The translations under genes and the position numbers were made by a program. A DNA stretch of 64,000 nt from Rhodobacter xanthinilyticus. Lineage in GTDB: Bacteria > Pseudomonadota > Alphaproteobacteria > Rhodobacterales > Rhodobacteraceae. Within the stretch, counting starts at the first letter, position 1; every line of letters starts with the position of its first letter. Shown here in pieces: positions 1-8,517 of the stretch. The stretch is taken from positions 1,240,001-1,304,000 of the forward strand of contig NZ_CP017781.1 of NCBI RefSeq assembly GCF_001856665.1. Direction: 5' to 3'. The notes under the pieces were generated by a model, which saw nothing but the letters and a program-made list of their open reading frames with translations, searched no databases and had not been told where the DNA came from.

Positions 1-242
1 AACCCCGCGAGCACGAGCGCGGCGGTCTTCCAGTTGCGTTGCAGCCCCCAGGTCAGCGCCGCGAAAACGGCGATGATGGCGAGCGGCGGGGGCGCTTGCA
101 GCCCCCACAGAATTGCGTCGATGAGCGCCTGCATCAGCGCCGAGAGCGTGTCGAAAAACCCGCCGGCATGGGTCTGGAGCCAGTCGAAGACGACCTTTGC
201 GGTCTTGCCGATCGGAAGCTTGTGATCCGTGAGCCACTCCAT
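1..242 (-). CDS. choW: Choline/betaine ABC transporter permease (N-terminal part)
   Basis: Inner-membrane permease of a choline or betaine ABC importer. The ATG is at 242 on the minus strand; about 80 residues are visible and the gene runs off the left edge. The start reads MEWLTDHKLPIGK and is followed by an amphipathic stretch and a first membrane segment (PPLAIIAVFAALTWGL), as in the OpuAB/ProW/ChoW family. It lies 58 bases downstream of choX on the same strand, so it should be co-transcribed and supply the membrane pore. The ATPase choV is expected further left, outside the window. The product name rests partly on the confident choX neighbour. Confidence 0.85.
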   Translation of the reverse strand, partial: MEWLTDHKLPIGKTAKVVFDWLQTHAGGFFDTLSALMQALIDAILWGLQAPPPLAIIAVFAALTWGLQRNWKTAALVLAG

Positions 243-267
243 TCGGTGGAGTCCCTTTCGCGAATGG

Positions 268-294
268 GGCGCCGGGCGGCGGCCGCCCGGCGCC
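268..294 (-). other. Intercistronic stem-loop choX-choW
   Basis: A perfect 12-bp GC stem (268-279 with 283-294) with a CGG loop lies just after the choX stop and before the choW start. No T-run follows. Such hairpins after genes for binding proteins commonly protect the upstream message and let the binding protein be made in excess of the permease. That role is inferred here. Confidence 0.6.
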
Positions 295-300
295 GGATGG

Positions 301-1230
301 TCAGTTCAGGGCGGCGGTCACGGCGGCGAGGGCGTCGCCCCCGTCTTTGGTCGTCACGCCCTCAAGCCAGGGCCCGAGCACCTCGGGGTGTTTGGCGAGC
401 CAGGCCTTCGCGGCCTCGGCCGGGTCTTCGCCCTGATCGAGGATCGCGCCCATGATCTCATTCTCCATCGCGAGAGAGAAGCTGAGGTTTTTCAGGAGTT
501 TGCCGGTATTCGGGCAGTCGGCGACATAGCCCTTGCGGGTGTTGGTCATGACCTCGGCGCCGCCGAAATTCGGGCCGAAGAACTCATCGCCCCCCGAGAG
601 ATAGGTGAGTTTGAAATTGGCGTTCATCGGGTGGGGCTCCCAGCCGAGGAAGACCACGGGCTTGTCGCCCTTGTCGGCGCGCGCGACCTGCGCGAGCATC
701 CCTTGCTCGGAGCTTTCGAGCACCTCGAAGCCCTTGAGACCAAAGGCATCCTTGCCGATCATGTCCATGATCAGCCGGTTGCCGTCATTGCCCGGCTCGA
801 TGCCGTAGATCTTGCCTTCGAGCGCGTCCTTGTGGGCGGCGATATCGGCGAAATCCTTGATGCCGAGGGCGGCGCCGGCGGCGTTGGTGGCGAGCGTGTA
901 TTTCGCGCCGGTGAGGTTGGTGCGCAGGATCTCGACGGTGCCCGCATCGCGATAGGGGGCGATATCGGCCTCCATCGTCGGCATCCAGTTGCCGAGGAAC
1001 ACATCGACATCGCCGCCGGCGAGCGCGGTATAGGTCACCGGCACCGAGAGCAGCTTGATATCGGTTTCATAGCCGAGCGCCTGCAGCACGGTGGTGGTCA
1101 CGGCGGTCGTCGCGGTGATGTCGGTCCAGCCGACATCGGAGAAGGTTACTTTATCGCAGCCCGCGGCCGCGGCGCCCGAGGCGAGCGCGAGGCTGGCGGC
1201 GCCGGCGAGAAGGATAGGACGAAGGGTCAT
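301..1230 (-). CDS. choX: Choline ABC transporter substrate-binding protein
   Basis: Periplasmic choline-binding protein of 309 residues, OpuAC fold. Residues 1-23 form a signal peptide ending AAAAG. The aromatic cage known from Sinorhizobium meliloti ChoX (W43, W90, Y119, W205) appears here as W35, W82, Y111 and W197, with identical spacing between every pair, so the choline cage looks intact. N148 in the GND motif fits the extra polar ligand. The gene heads a minus-strand operon with choW and diverges from betI across a palindrome that could bind BetI. The specificity call (choline rather than betaine) rests on the cage spacing and the bet neighbours. Confidence 0.93.
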   Translation of the reverse strand: MTLRPILLAGAASLALASGAAAAGCDKVTFSDVGWTDITATTAVTTTVLQALGYETDIKLLSVPVTYTALAGGDVDVFLGNWMPTMEADIAPYRDAGTVEILRTNLTGAKYTLATNAAGAALGIKDFADIAAHKDALEGKIYGIEPGNDGNRLIMDMIGKDAFGLKGFEVLESSEQGMLAQVARADKGDKPVVFLGWEPHPMNANFKLTYLSGGDEFFGPNFGGAEVMTNTRKGYVADCPNTGKLLKNLSFSLAMENEIMGAILDQGEDPAEAAKAWLAKHPEVLGPWLEGVTTKDGGDALAAVTAALN

Positions 1231-1272
1231 GGTAGTCTCCCGTTGGTTAGTCCGGTCTGGTGCGGCTTTTTG

Positions 1273-1292
1273 TTGATTGACGAGTCAATAAA
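1273..1292. promoter_or_regulatory. Putative BetI operator between choX and betI
   Basis: An imperfect palindrome, TTGATTGAC-GA-GTCAATAAA, has 8 of 9 bases matching between its arms. It lies in the divergent choX/betI spacer, 43 bases before choX and 54 before betI. Its TTGATTGAC/GTCAAT character resembles BetI boxes of enterobacteria and vibrios. One site could control both transcription units. Confidence 0.6.
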
Positions 1293-1345
1293 CTTGCCAT
1301 AGCTCCGAAAAAGGCAAGGACTTTTTTCGAAAGGGGCCCAAACCG

Positions 1346-1927
1346 ATGCCGAAGCTTGGAGCAGAGCCTATTCGACGGGCGGCTTTGGTGAAAGCGACGA
1401 TCGAGGCCGTTGGGGAAGCGGGCTCGCTCGAAGTCACGGTCGCGCAGATCGCGCGGCGGGCGGGGATGAGCTCGGCGCTGGCGCATCATTACTTCGGCTC
1501 GAAGGAGCAGATCTTTCTGGCTGCGATGCGCTCGATCCTGACGCTGTACGGCGCGGAGGTGCGCGGCGCGCTCGCCACGGCCGAGGGGCCGGAGGCGCGG
1601 CTCAAGGCGATCGTGGCGGGGTCTTTCGCGACCGGCAGCTTCCGGCGCGAGGTGATCTCGGCCTGGCTGAATTTCTACGTTCTGGCGCAGACCAACGGCC
1701 AGGCTTTGCGGCTCTTGCGGGTCTATCAGCGGCGGCTGCGCTCGAACCTGCGCCATGAGCTGCGGGCGCTGGTGGGGGCGCGGGCCGAGGAGGTCGCGCG
1801 CGGGCTCGGCGCGATGATCGACGGGGTCTATATCCGCGCGGCTTTGGCCGAGGGCGCCCCGGATCGCCGCTATGCCCTTAAAATCGTTATGGAATATCTC
1901 AACCGCGAGCTGGGAGACATCGCATGA
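1346..1927 (+). CDS. betI: TetR-family repressor BetI
   Basis: Choline-responsive repressor of the betaine genes, 193 residues, the usual BetI length. The N-terminal tetrahelical DNA-binding domain (about residues 10-60) contains [26 protein letters not shown], the characteristic BetI/TetR helix-turn-helix. The C-terminal helices form the ligand and dimer domain. The stop codon overlaps the betB ATG by four bases (ATGA), so betI and betB are translationally coupled. It probably binds the palindrome at 1273-1292 and represses both bet and choX, with choline as inducer as in E. coli; that part is inference. Confidence 0.93.
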   Translation: MPKLGAEPIRRAALVKATIEAVGEAGSLEVTVAQIARRAGMSSALAHHYFGSKEQIFLAAMRSILTLYGAEVRGALATAEGPEARLKAIVAGSFATGSFRREVISAWLNFYVLAQTNGQALRLLRVYQRRLRSNLRHELRALVGARAEEVARGLGAMIDGVYIRAALAEGAPDRRYALKIVMEYLNRELGDIA

Positions 1928-3375
1928 TCGCACAGCCGAAAGCCAGCCATTTCGTCAATGGCGCCTATCTGGAAGACACCGCCGGCGCGGTGATCGAGGT
2001 CACCTTCCCGGGCACCGAGGAGGTGATTGCGCGGCTGCATGAAGCGACGCCTGCGGTGATCGAGGCGGCGATTTCGGGCGCCGTCGCGGCGCAGCGCGCC
2101 TGGGCCGCGATGAAGCCGGTGGAACGTTCGCGGATCCTGATGCGGGCGGTGGCGCTCATCCGTGAGCGGGGGGCGGAGCTTGCGCTTTTGGAGACGCTCG
2201 ACACCGGCAAGCCGATCCAGGAGACCGAGGTGGCGGATTGGCCCTCGGGGGCGGATGCGCTCGAATATTTCGCGGGGCTCGCGCCCACGCTGACCGGCGA
2301 GACGATGCCGCTCGGCGGCGATTTCGCCTATACGATTCGCGAGCCTTTGGGGGTTTGCGTGGGTATCGGGGCGTGGAACTACCCCAGCCAGATCGCTTGC
2401 TGGAAGGCCGCGCCCGCGCTTTCGACCGGCAATGCGATGGTGTTCAAACCCTCCGAGGTGACACCGCTCGGCGCGCTGAAACTGGCGGAGATCTTCATCG
2501 AGGCGGGGATGCCGGCGGGGATTTTCAACGTCGTGCAGGGGCGCGGCGCGGCGGGGGCGGCGCTCGCGACCGACCCGCGAATCGCCAAGGTGTCGCTCAC
2601 CGGCTCGGTGCCGACGGGGGCGCGCGTCTATCAGGCGGCGGCCGCGGGGATGAAACATGTGACGATGGAGCTTGGCGGGAAATCGCCCTTGATCGTCTTT
2701 GAGGATGCCGATCTCGAGAGCGCGGTGGGGGCGGCGATGCTGGGGAATTTCTATTCCTCGGGGCAGATCTGTTCGAACGGCACGCGGGTTTTCGTGCAAA
2801 AGGGCGTCAAGGCGGCGTTTCTCAAGCGGCTGGCCGAGCGGACGGCGGCGATTCGAGCGGGCGACCCGCGCGACGGGGCGACCCAGTTCGGGCCCTTGGT
2901 GAACCGCGCGCAATTCGAGAAGGTGATGGGCTATATCGCCACCGCCAAGGCGGAGGGTGCGAGGCTGATCGCGGGGGGGGCTGCGGGCAATGAGGGGCCG
3001 CTCTTCGTGCAGCCGACGGTCTTTGCCGATGTCACCGATGAGATGACGCTCGCGCGCGAGGAGGTTTTCGGGCCGGTGATGGCGGTCTTGGATTTCGAGA
3101 CCGAGGAGGAGGTCATCGCGCGGGCGAATGGCACGCAATTTGGCCTCGCGGCGGGGGTGTTCACCGGCGATCTGGCGCGCGGGCATCGGGTGATCGGGCA
3201 GCTCGCGGCGGGCACTTGCTGGATCAACGCCTATAATCTGACGCCGGTCGAGATGCCGTTCGGGGCGGTGAAGGCCTCGGGGCTCGGGCGGGAAAATTCG
3301 CGCGCGGCGGTCGAGCATTACACGCAGGTGAAGGCGGTTTATGTCGGGCTCGGGCCCGTCGACAGCCCCTATTGA
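1924..3375 (+). CDS. betB: Betaine-aldehyde dehydrogenase
   Basis: Cytoplasmic NAD(P)-dependent oxidation of betaine aldehyde to glycine betaine, second step of the choline pathway. It has 483 residues, normal for BetB. Aldehyde dehydrogenase landmarks are present: the [13 protein letters not shown] cofactor region, general base E249 in MELGGKSP, and catalytic C283 in [10 protein letters not shown]. The start overlaps betI by four bases and betA follows after 62 bases. The gap to betA contains a half copy of the class A palindromic repeat, so the operon is probably continuous but carries a structured spacer. Confidence 0.96.
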   Translation: MIAQPKASHFVNGAYLEDTAGAVIEVTFPGTEEVIARLHEATPAVIEAAISGAVAAQRAWAAMKPVERSRILMRAVALIRERGAELALLETLDTGKPIQETEVADWPSGADALEYFAGLAPTLTGETMPLGGDFAYTIREPLGVCVGIGAWNYPSQIACWKAAPALSTGNAMVFKPSEVTPLGALKLAEIFIEAGMPAGIFNVVQGRGAAGAALATDPRIAKVSLTGSVPTGARVYQAAAAGMKHVTMELGGKSPLIVFEDADLESAVGAAMLGNFYSSGQICSNGTRVFVQKGVKAAFLKRLAERTAAIRAGDPRDGATQFGPLVNRAQFEKVMGYIATAKAEGARLIAGGAAGNEGPLFVQPTVFADVTDEMTLAREEVFGPVMAVLDFETEEEVIARANGTQFGLAAGVFTGDLARGHRVIGQLAAGTCWINAYNLTPVEMPFGAVKASGLGRENSRAAVEHYTQVKAVYVGLGPVDSPY

Positions 3376-3384
3376 GGCCGGCCG

Positions 3385-3432
3385 GGGCGCGGCCCCCGGA
3401 CCCCCGGGATATTTGGACATCGTTGAAGGATC
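3385..3432. repeat. Class A palindromic repeat, half copy (betB-betA)
   Basis: Half element: a GGGGC-GCG-GCCCC hairpin, then CCCCCGGGATATTTGGACAT continuing into CGTTGAAGG. It occupies nearly the whole betB-betA gap and ends six bases before the betA ATG. No second arm is present. Confidence 0.75.
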
Positions 3433-3437
3433 GGGTG

Positions 3438-5096
3438 ATGAAGGCGGAGTATGTGGTCGTTGGGGCGGGCTCGGGCGGGACGGCGCTGGCCTATCGGCTG
3501 GCGGAGGCCGGCAAGCGGGTGGTGATCATCGAGCATGGCGGCTCTGACGCGGGGCCGTTCATCCAGATGCCGGCGGCGCTGAGCTATCCGATGAATATGG
3601 GGATCTACGACTGGGGCTTTGGCTCGGAGCCGGAGCCGGGGCTTGGCGGGCGGCGGCTGGTGACGCCGCGGGGCAAGGTCGTGGGGGGCTCGTCCTCGAT
3701 CAACGGCATGGTCTATGTGCGTGGAAACGCTTGTGATTTTGACACCTGGGCGGAGATGGGGGCGGCGGGCTGGGCCTATGCCGATGTGTTGCCCTATTTC
3801 AAGCGGATGGAGCATTGGCACGGCGCGGGGGATGGCGGCGACCCGGCGTGGCGCGGCACGGAGGGGCCGTTGCATGTGACGCGGGGGCCGCGCAAGAACG
3901 TGCTTTTCGAGGATTTCATCACCGCGGGGCAGCAGGCGGGCTACCCGATGACGGCCGATTACAACGGCCGCCAGCAGGAGGGATTCGGGCCGATGGAGGC
4001 CACGATCTGGCGCGGGCGGCGGTGGTCGGTGGCCAACGCCTATCTGCGGCCGGCGCAAAAGAAGGGCTGGCCGATCGAGGTGGTGCGGGGCTTGGCGCGG
4101 CGCGTGGTGATCGAGGGCGGGCGGGCGACCGGCGTCGAGATCGAGCGCGGCGGGCAGATCGAGGTAATTTCAGCGGAAGCCGAGGTGGTGTTGGCGGCGA
4201 GCTCGATCAACACGCCGAAGCTCCTGAAGCTCTCGGGCGTGGGGCCGGGCGAGGAGCTGCGTGCGCATGGGATCGAGGTGGTGGCGGACCGCAAGGGGGT
4301 GGGGGCGAACCTGCAGGACCATCTCGAGATCTATATGCAATTCGCCGCGACGAAGCCGATAACGCTTTATAAATACTGGAATATCTGGGGCAAGGCGCTG
4401 GTGGGGGCGCAGTGGCTTCTGACCGGCAAGGGGCTGGGGGCCTCGAACCAGTTCGAGGCTTGCGGCTTCATCCGTTCGGACAAGGGCATCCGCTACCCCG
4501 ATATTCAGTATCACTTCCTGCCGATCGCGGTGCGCTATGATGGCAAGGCCTCGGCGGAGGGGCATGGCTTCCAGGTGCATACCGGGCCGATGCGGTCGAA
4601 GTCGCGCGGGGCGGTGACGCTGCGCTCGGCCGATCCGCGCGAGGCGCCGGTGATCCGGTTCAATTACATGAGCCACCCCGATGACTGGGCGGAGTTCCGC
4701 AAGGTGATCCGGCTGACGCGGGAGATTTTCGCGCAGCCGGCGATGGCGGGGCATGTCAAGCGCGAGATCCAGCCGGGCGCGGGGGTGCAGAGCGATGAGG
4801 AGATCGACGCTTTCATCCGGGAGCATGCCGAGAGCGCCTATCACCCCTGCGGCACGGCGCGGATGGGGGCGGCGGATGACCCGGGCGCGGTGGTGGACCC
4901 GGAGGGGCGGGTGATCGGGGTGCGGGGGCTGCGCGTCGCCGACAGCTCGATCTTCCCGCAGATCACCAATGGCAACCTCAACGCGCCCTCGATCATGACC
5001 GGCGAGAAGGTCGCCGACCATATCCTCGGGCGGCGGTTGCCGAGCGCTAATCTGGAGCCTTGGGTCAACCCCGACTGGCAGGCCTCGCAGCGTTAA
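3438..5096 (+). CDS. betA: Choline dehydrogenase
   Basis: FAD enzyme of the GMC oxidoreductase family, oxidising choline to betaine aldehyde and coupled to the respiratory chain at the membrane. From the ATG at 3438 it has 552 residues, the usual BetA size; an in-frame start further upstream would lie inside the palindromic repeat and is unlikely. The FAD-binding GAGSGG motif is at residues 9-14. The catalytic pair is H469 ([11 protein letters not shown]) and N513 (TNGNLNAPS), 44 residues apart as in choline oxidase. It is the last gene of betIBA and is followed by a strong terminator. Confidence 0.95.
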   Translation: MKAEYVVVGAGSGGTALAYRLAEAGKRVVIIEHGGSDAGPFIQMPAALSYPMNMGIYDWGFGSEPEPGLGGRRLVTPRGKVVGGSSSINGMVYVRGNACDFDTWAEMGAAGWAYADVLPYFKRMEHWHGAGDGGDPAWRGTEGPLHVTRGPRKNVLFEDFITAGQQAGYPMTADYNGRQQEGFGPMEATIWRGRRWSVANAYLRPAQKKGWPIEVVRGLARRVVIEGGRATGVEIERGGQIEVISAEAEVVLAASSINTPKLLKLSGVGPGEELRAHGIEVVADRKGVGANLQDHLEIYMQFAATKPITLYKYWNIWGKALVGAQWLLTGKGLGASNQFEACGFIRSDKGIRYPDIQYHFLPIAVRYDGKASAEGHGFQVHTGPMRSKSRGAVTLRSADPREAPVIRFNYMSHPDDWAEFRKVIRLTREIFAQPAMAGHVKREIQPGAGVQSDEEIDAFIREHAESAYHPCGTARMGAADDPGAVVDPEGRVIGVRGLRVADSSIFPQITNGNLNAPSIMTGEKVADHILGRRLPSANLEPWVNPDWQASQR

Positions 5097-5107
5097 GAAC
5101 GGCCTGC

Positions 5108-5131
5108 AAGCCCCGGGAAACCGGGGCTTTT
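5108..5131 (+). terminator. Terminator after betA
   Basis: The hairpin AAGCCCCGG-GAAA-CCGGGGCTT is followed by T residues, 12 bases after the betA stop. It separates the bet operon from the convergent pccR, whose stop overlaps the T-run. Confidence 0.8.
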
Positions 5132-6525
5132 CAGGCGATGTCGTAGGGCAGCAACCCGCGGCGATCGGGGTCGACGGTGAGGCGGCGCTCGAGCGGGGGC
5201 ACCGAGCGCTGGTGGCAGTCCTTGCGCTCGCAGATCCGGCAGGAGATGCCGATCGGCTGATAGGCGCGCGGGTTCGACAGCTCCATGTCATCGGCATAGA
5301 CGAGGCCGCGGGCATGGCTGATCTCGCAGCCGAGGTTGATCGCGTAGCGGCGCACCGGGGCGGTGAAGGAGCCGCCCGATTTCGAGACATCGCGGGCGAT
5401 GCAGAGATAGCGCACGCCATCCGGGGTCTCGGCAAGTTGTCGCAGGAATTTCGTCGGCGTTTCAAAGGCTTGGTGGACGTTCCAGAGCGGGCAGGCGCCG
5501 CCGAACCGGGCGAATTGCAGCCGCGTGGCGGAGTGGCGCTTGGTGATCGTGCCGGCCTGATCGACGCGGACGAAGAAGAACGGGATGCCCTTGGCGCCGG
5601 GGCGCTGAAGGGTGGAGAGCCGGTGTGCGACCTGTTCGATCGAGGCGCCGAACATGTCGGCGAGGCGCTCGAGATCGTGGCGGGTCTCCTGCGCGGCCTC
5701 GAGGAAGACGCGGTAGGGCATCAGCGCGGCGCCGGCGAAATAATTCGCGAGGCCGATTTTCGCGATGGCGCGGGCGGTCTCGGATTGGAAGCGGGCGAGG
5801 TCGAGCGTGGCCTCGAGAAGCTCGTTCTGGGTGATCAGGGCGACCTGGTGGAGGAGCTGGAAGGCCTGGGTCGCGCGGTTGGCGTGCGAGGAGATGCGGA
5901 TCTCGTTGCCGTCGCGTTGGCGCAGCGCGGAAATGTTGGAAAATTGAACGTCGACCCCGCGGGCCTCGAGGGCTTCGGTTGCGCGAAGAATGGGGTCCAA
6001 GCGGTTGCCATCGGGGCAAGAAAAGCGTTCGGCGGCGCGGTCGACGACATCGATGTAATTGTCGCAATAGTGAAAGAAGTCGCGGACCTCTTCCCAGGGG
6101 CTGACGAAGCTCTGACCGGCATCGCGGCCGAGCGCCTCGTCGAGCGAGGCGAGGCGTTCATGGGCCTGGCGATAGGCGCGGTGGAGTTCGAGGAAGGAGC
6201 GCGCGAGCGCCGGCGCGTTCGAGGCGGCGAGGCGCAGATCGGCGAGCGGCGGCGCGCCATCGGCGAAGACCGGATCGGCCAGCGCCTCGCGCATGTCGCT
6301 CACCAGCCGCTCGGCATCGCCCGCGGAGAGTTCCGTCACATCGAGGCCGAATTCGCCCGCCAGCGCCAGCACCACCGCCGCCGAAACCGGGCGGTGGTTG
6401 TTCTCCATCTGGTTGAGATAGGGCAGCGAGACACCGAGCCGGTCGGCGAAGGCTTTTTGCGTCAGCCCGAGGCGGGCGCGCGTCTCGCGCAGTTTCACCC
6501 CGGCATAGAGTTTTTGAGTCGCCAT
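5131..6525 (-). CDS. pccR: Short-chain fatty acyl-CoA regulator PccR
   Basis: XRE-type regulator of 464 residues in the ScfR family, whose members sense short-chain acyl-CoAs. PccR of Rhodobacter sphaeroides controls propionyl-CoA carboxylase and methylmalonyl-CoA mutase genes. The helix-turn-helix is at about residues 8-62 (LRETRARLGLTQKAFADRLG). The middle and C-terminal parts match the ScfR core, with C429, C432, C437 and H438 clustered near the end (CRICERKDCH). The start is the ATG at 6525 (MATQKLYAG); a longer reading upstream lacks family character. Two TTTGCAAA motifs lie directly upstream, which suggests autoregulation. pccB is 2 kb away beyond two unrelated genes. Confidence 0.9.
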   Translation of the reverse strand: MATQKLYAGVKLRETRARLGLTQKAFADRLGVSLPYLNQMENNHRPVSAAVVLALAGEFGLDVTELSAGDAERLVSDMREALADPVFADGAPPLADLRLAASNAPALARSFLELHRAYRQAHERLASLDEALGRDAGQSFVSPWEEVRDFFHYCDNYIDVVDRAAERFSCPDGNRLDPILRATEALEARGVDVQFSNISALRQRDGNEIRISSHANRATQAFQLLHQVALITQNELLEATLDLARFQSETARAIAKIGLANYFAGAALMPYRVFLEAAQETRHDLERLADMFGASIEQVAHRLSTLQRPGAKGIPFFFVRVDQAGTITKRHSATRLQFARFGGACPLWNVHQAFETPTKFLRQLAETPDGVRYLCIARDVSKSGGSFTAPVRRYAINLGCEISHARGLVYADDMELSNPRAYQPIGISCRICERKDCHQRSVPPLERRLTVDPDRRGLLPYDIA

Positions 6526-6535
6526 GGCGGCCTCC

Positions 6536-6563
6536 TTTGCAAAGCGAGTGGTAGCTTTGCAAA
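6536..6563. promoter_or_regulatory. Paired TTTGCAAA motif upstream of pccR
   Basis: Two perfect TTTGCAAA octamers, at 6536-6543 and 6556-6563, start 20 bases apart (about two helical turns), just before the pccR start. The same octamer occurs before pccB. The known PccR motif, as I recall it, is built from TTTGCAAA halves; the 12-base gap here differs from the 4-base gap I remember. Confidence 0.65.
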
Positions 6564-6572
6564 GGCGTTCCG

Positions 6573-7763
6573 TCAAACCCCGAGACGCCTGCGCCGGGCC
6601 CGGACCCAAAGAAGTGACGCAACGGAAAGTGCGGCGCTCACCAGCATCAGCACGATCAGCGGCAGCGCGGTGGCGCCGGGGCCCAGCAGCGTGCCGGCGA
6701 GCGCCGAGAGCGCCGCGCCGCCGCCGATCGTCAGCGTGCCGCCAAGGCCCGAGGCGGTGCCGGCGAGCTCGGGGCGCACCGACATCATCCCGGCATTGGC
6801 CGAGGGCAGCGCGAGGCCGTTGCCCAGCCCGATCAGCCCGACGGCGGGGAAGAACGTATAGGCGGAGGCGAGGCCGGTAAGCTCGGCGCCGAGCGCGGCC
6901 GCGAGCGCGAGGGTCGCGGTCAGGGTGCCGGCGAGGATCATCCAATCCATCCCGAGGCGGGTGGCGTAGCGGCCGGAGATGAAGTTACCGACCGCATAGC
7001 CGAGCGCGGGGAGGGCGAAGAAATAGCCCACCTGCGCGGCACTCAGATGATAGATCTGCGCGCCGACGAAGGGCGCCCCGCCGAGATAGGCAAAGAAGCT
7101 GCCCGAGGCGAAGGCGGCGGCCAGCGTATAGCCCCAGAAGCGGTGCGATTTCAACAAGATGGGATAGGAGCGGAGCTGTTCGCGAAAGCCGAGGCCGGGG
7201 CCGCGCAGGGTCTCGCCGAGATCGACCCAGGCGAGGATCAGCGTGGCGAGGCCGAAGGCCGCGAGCATGGCGAAATTCGCGCGCCAGCCGAAGGCCTCGT
7301 CGAGCGCGCCGCCGATCACCGGGCCGATCATCGGCACCACCGACATGCCCATGGTCACATAGCCGATCATCGAGGCGGCCTCGGGGCCGGGGTGCATGTC
7401 GCGCACCATCGCGCGGGTGAGCACGAAGGAGGTGGCGATCGCGGATTGTACCATGCGCGCGGCGAGGAAGGTCTCGGCGGTGGGGGCAACGAGGATCGCG
7501 GCGGAGGCGAGCACGAAGATCGCCAGGACCGCGAGTTGCACCGGGCGGCGGCCGAAGCGGTCGGAGATCGGGCCGATCAGGAGCTGGGCCAGCGCTGAGA
7601 CGGCGAGATAGCCGGAAACGGCGATCTGCATCTGGGCGTAGGGGGCGTCGAAATGGCGCGCCATGCCGGGCAGTGAGGGCAGGAAGATGTTGAGGCTGAG
7701 CGCCGCGAGCCCGGAGAGGATCACGAGGGTGACGAGGCGGGGGGGCGAGGGCGTCTGGAGCAT
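6573..7763 (-). CDS. Bcr/CflA-type multidrug efflux MFS transporter
   Basis: Inner-membrane proton-driven exporter of 396 residues with about 12 predicted membrane helices. The MFS motif A is seen at residues 64-74 (GPISDRFGRRP), and MVRDMHPGPEAASMIGYVTMGMSVVPMIGPVIGGAL is typical of the Bcr/CflA drug-resistance group; here only its two ends matter (MVRDMHPG and GPVIGGAL). It sits between pccR and a DUF486 gene on the same strand and shows no evident link to propionate metabolism. The substrate cannot be read from sequence. Confidence 0.85.
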   Translation of the reverse strand: MLQTPSPPRLVTLVILSGLAALSLNIFLPSLPGMARHFDAPYAQMQIAVSGYLAVSALAQLLIGPISDRFGRRPVQLAVLAIFVLASAAILVAPTAETFLAARMVQSAIATSFVLTRAMVRDMHPGPEAASMIGYVTMGMSVVPMIGPVIGGALDEAFGWRANFAMLAAFGLATLILAWVDLGETLRGPGLGFREQLRSYPILLKSHRFWGYTLAAAFASGSFFAYLGGAPFVGAQIYHLSAAQVGYFFALPALGYAVGNFISGRYATRLGMDWMILAGTLTATLALAAALGAELTGLASAYTFFPAVGLIGLGNGLALPSANAGMMSVRPELAGTASGLGGTLTIGGGAALSALAGTLLGPGATALPLIVLMLVSAALSVASLLWVRARRRRLGV

Positions 7764-7822
7764 GCGCTAGGGGTAGGGGCGCGGCGCGGACTTGTCCATG
7801 GGGCGCGTGGGGCAGGCGAGGC

Positions 7823-7876
7823 TGCGTATTTGGACCAAGAAGAAACCCTGCCGCTTCTTCTTGGAAAAAATACGCA
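7823..7876. repeat. Class B palindromic repeat, copy 1
   Basis: Inverted repeat with left arm TGCGTATTTGGACCAAGAAG and right arm TTCTTCTTGG plus AAAAAATACGCA, spaced by about ten bases. It lies in the gap between the MFS gene and the DUF486 gene. A second copy lies at 63309-63400. The core resembles the class A element. Confidence 0.8.
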
Positions 7877-7903
7877 AATGCGACCTTGGGGGAGGGCGGG
7901 CGT

Positions 7904-8254
7904 TCAGGCTTTTGACTGGAAGATCAGCCCCGCGCCGGCCGCGATCAGGGCAAAGCCCGCGAGCACCTGCCAGCTCGGGCGCTCGCCGAGCCAGACCCAG
8001 GCGAAGAGGATGAAGACCGAGAGCGAGATCACCTCCTGGATGGTCTTGAGCTGGGCGACCGAGAGCGTGGAGGAGCCGATCCGGTTGGCGGGGACCTGGA
8101 GCAGATATTCGAAGAAGGCGATCCCCCAGGAGACGAGAATCGCCACGATCAGCGGGGCGGATTTGAACCGCAGATGGCCATACCAGGCGACGGTCATGAA
8201 CAGGTTCGAGGCGGTGAGGAGTAATATTGTTGCGAGGGGGGCGGGGAGGGTCAT
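7904..8254 (-). CDS. DUF486 family small membrane protein
   Basis: 116 residues with four predicted membrane helices, the normal size and layout of DUF486 (DMT-like). The ATG at 8254 (MTLPAPLATILLLTASNLFM) is chosen because upstream in-frame sequence is arginine- and proline-rich and lies in the regulatory gap to pccB. FFEYLLQVPANRIG and the LKTIQE stretch are typical of this family. Function is unknown. It is transcribed away from pccB, so the 263-base spacer must hold both promoters. Confidence 0.8.
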   Translation of the reverse strand: MTLPAPLATILLLTASNLFMTVAWYGHLRFKSAPLIVAILVSWGIAFFEYLLQVPANRIGSSTLSVAQLKTIQEVISLSVFILFAWVWLGERPSWQVLAGFALIAAGAGLIFQSKA

Positions 8255-8408
8255 GGGGGTCTCTGGGGCGGTTTCGGGGGTGTTTGGCGCAGCGATGCGC
8301 TTTTTGCGACGGTTTGTCAGCCTCGGAACCGGCGAAAACGGGCTGGTGGGGCTGAAAATGTGGGCATAAAGTGGCGAAATGCACCGGGAGGGGGCGGAAA
8401 TTCGCGAG

Positions 8409-8463
8409 TTTGCAATTTGCTCGGAAATGCCTGCCAACATTTTGCAAATTTTCGGAAATCCGC
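8409..8463. promoter_or_regulatory. Imperfect direct repeat with TTTGCAA motifs before pccB
   Basis: Two copies of about 22 bases begin at 8409 (TTTGCAATTTGCTCGGAAAT) and 8441 (TTTGCAAATTTTCGGAAATC). They start 32 bases apart, about three helical turns. The second contains a full TTTGCAAA octamer. A possible -10 (TATAGG) lies at 8485-8490. This is the probable PccR control region of pccB. Confidence 0.6.
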
Positions 8464-8517
8464 TTTGTAATATTCTTGCGCAAGTATAGGGTGCGCGAAA
8501 CCGTCGGAGGGGACCTC

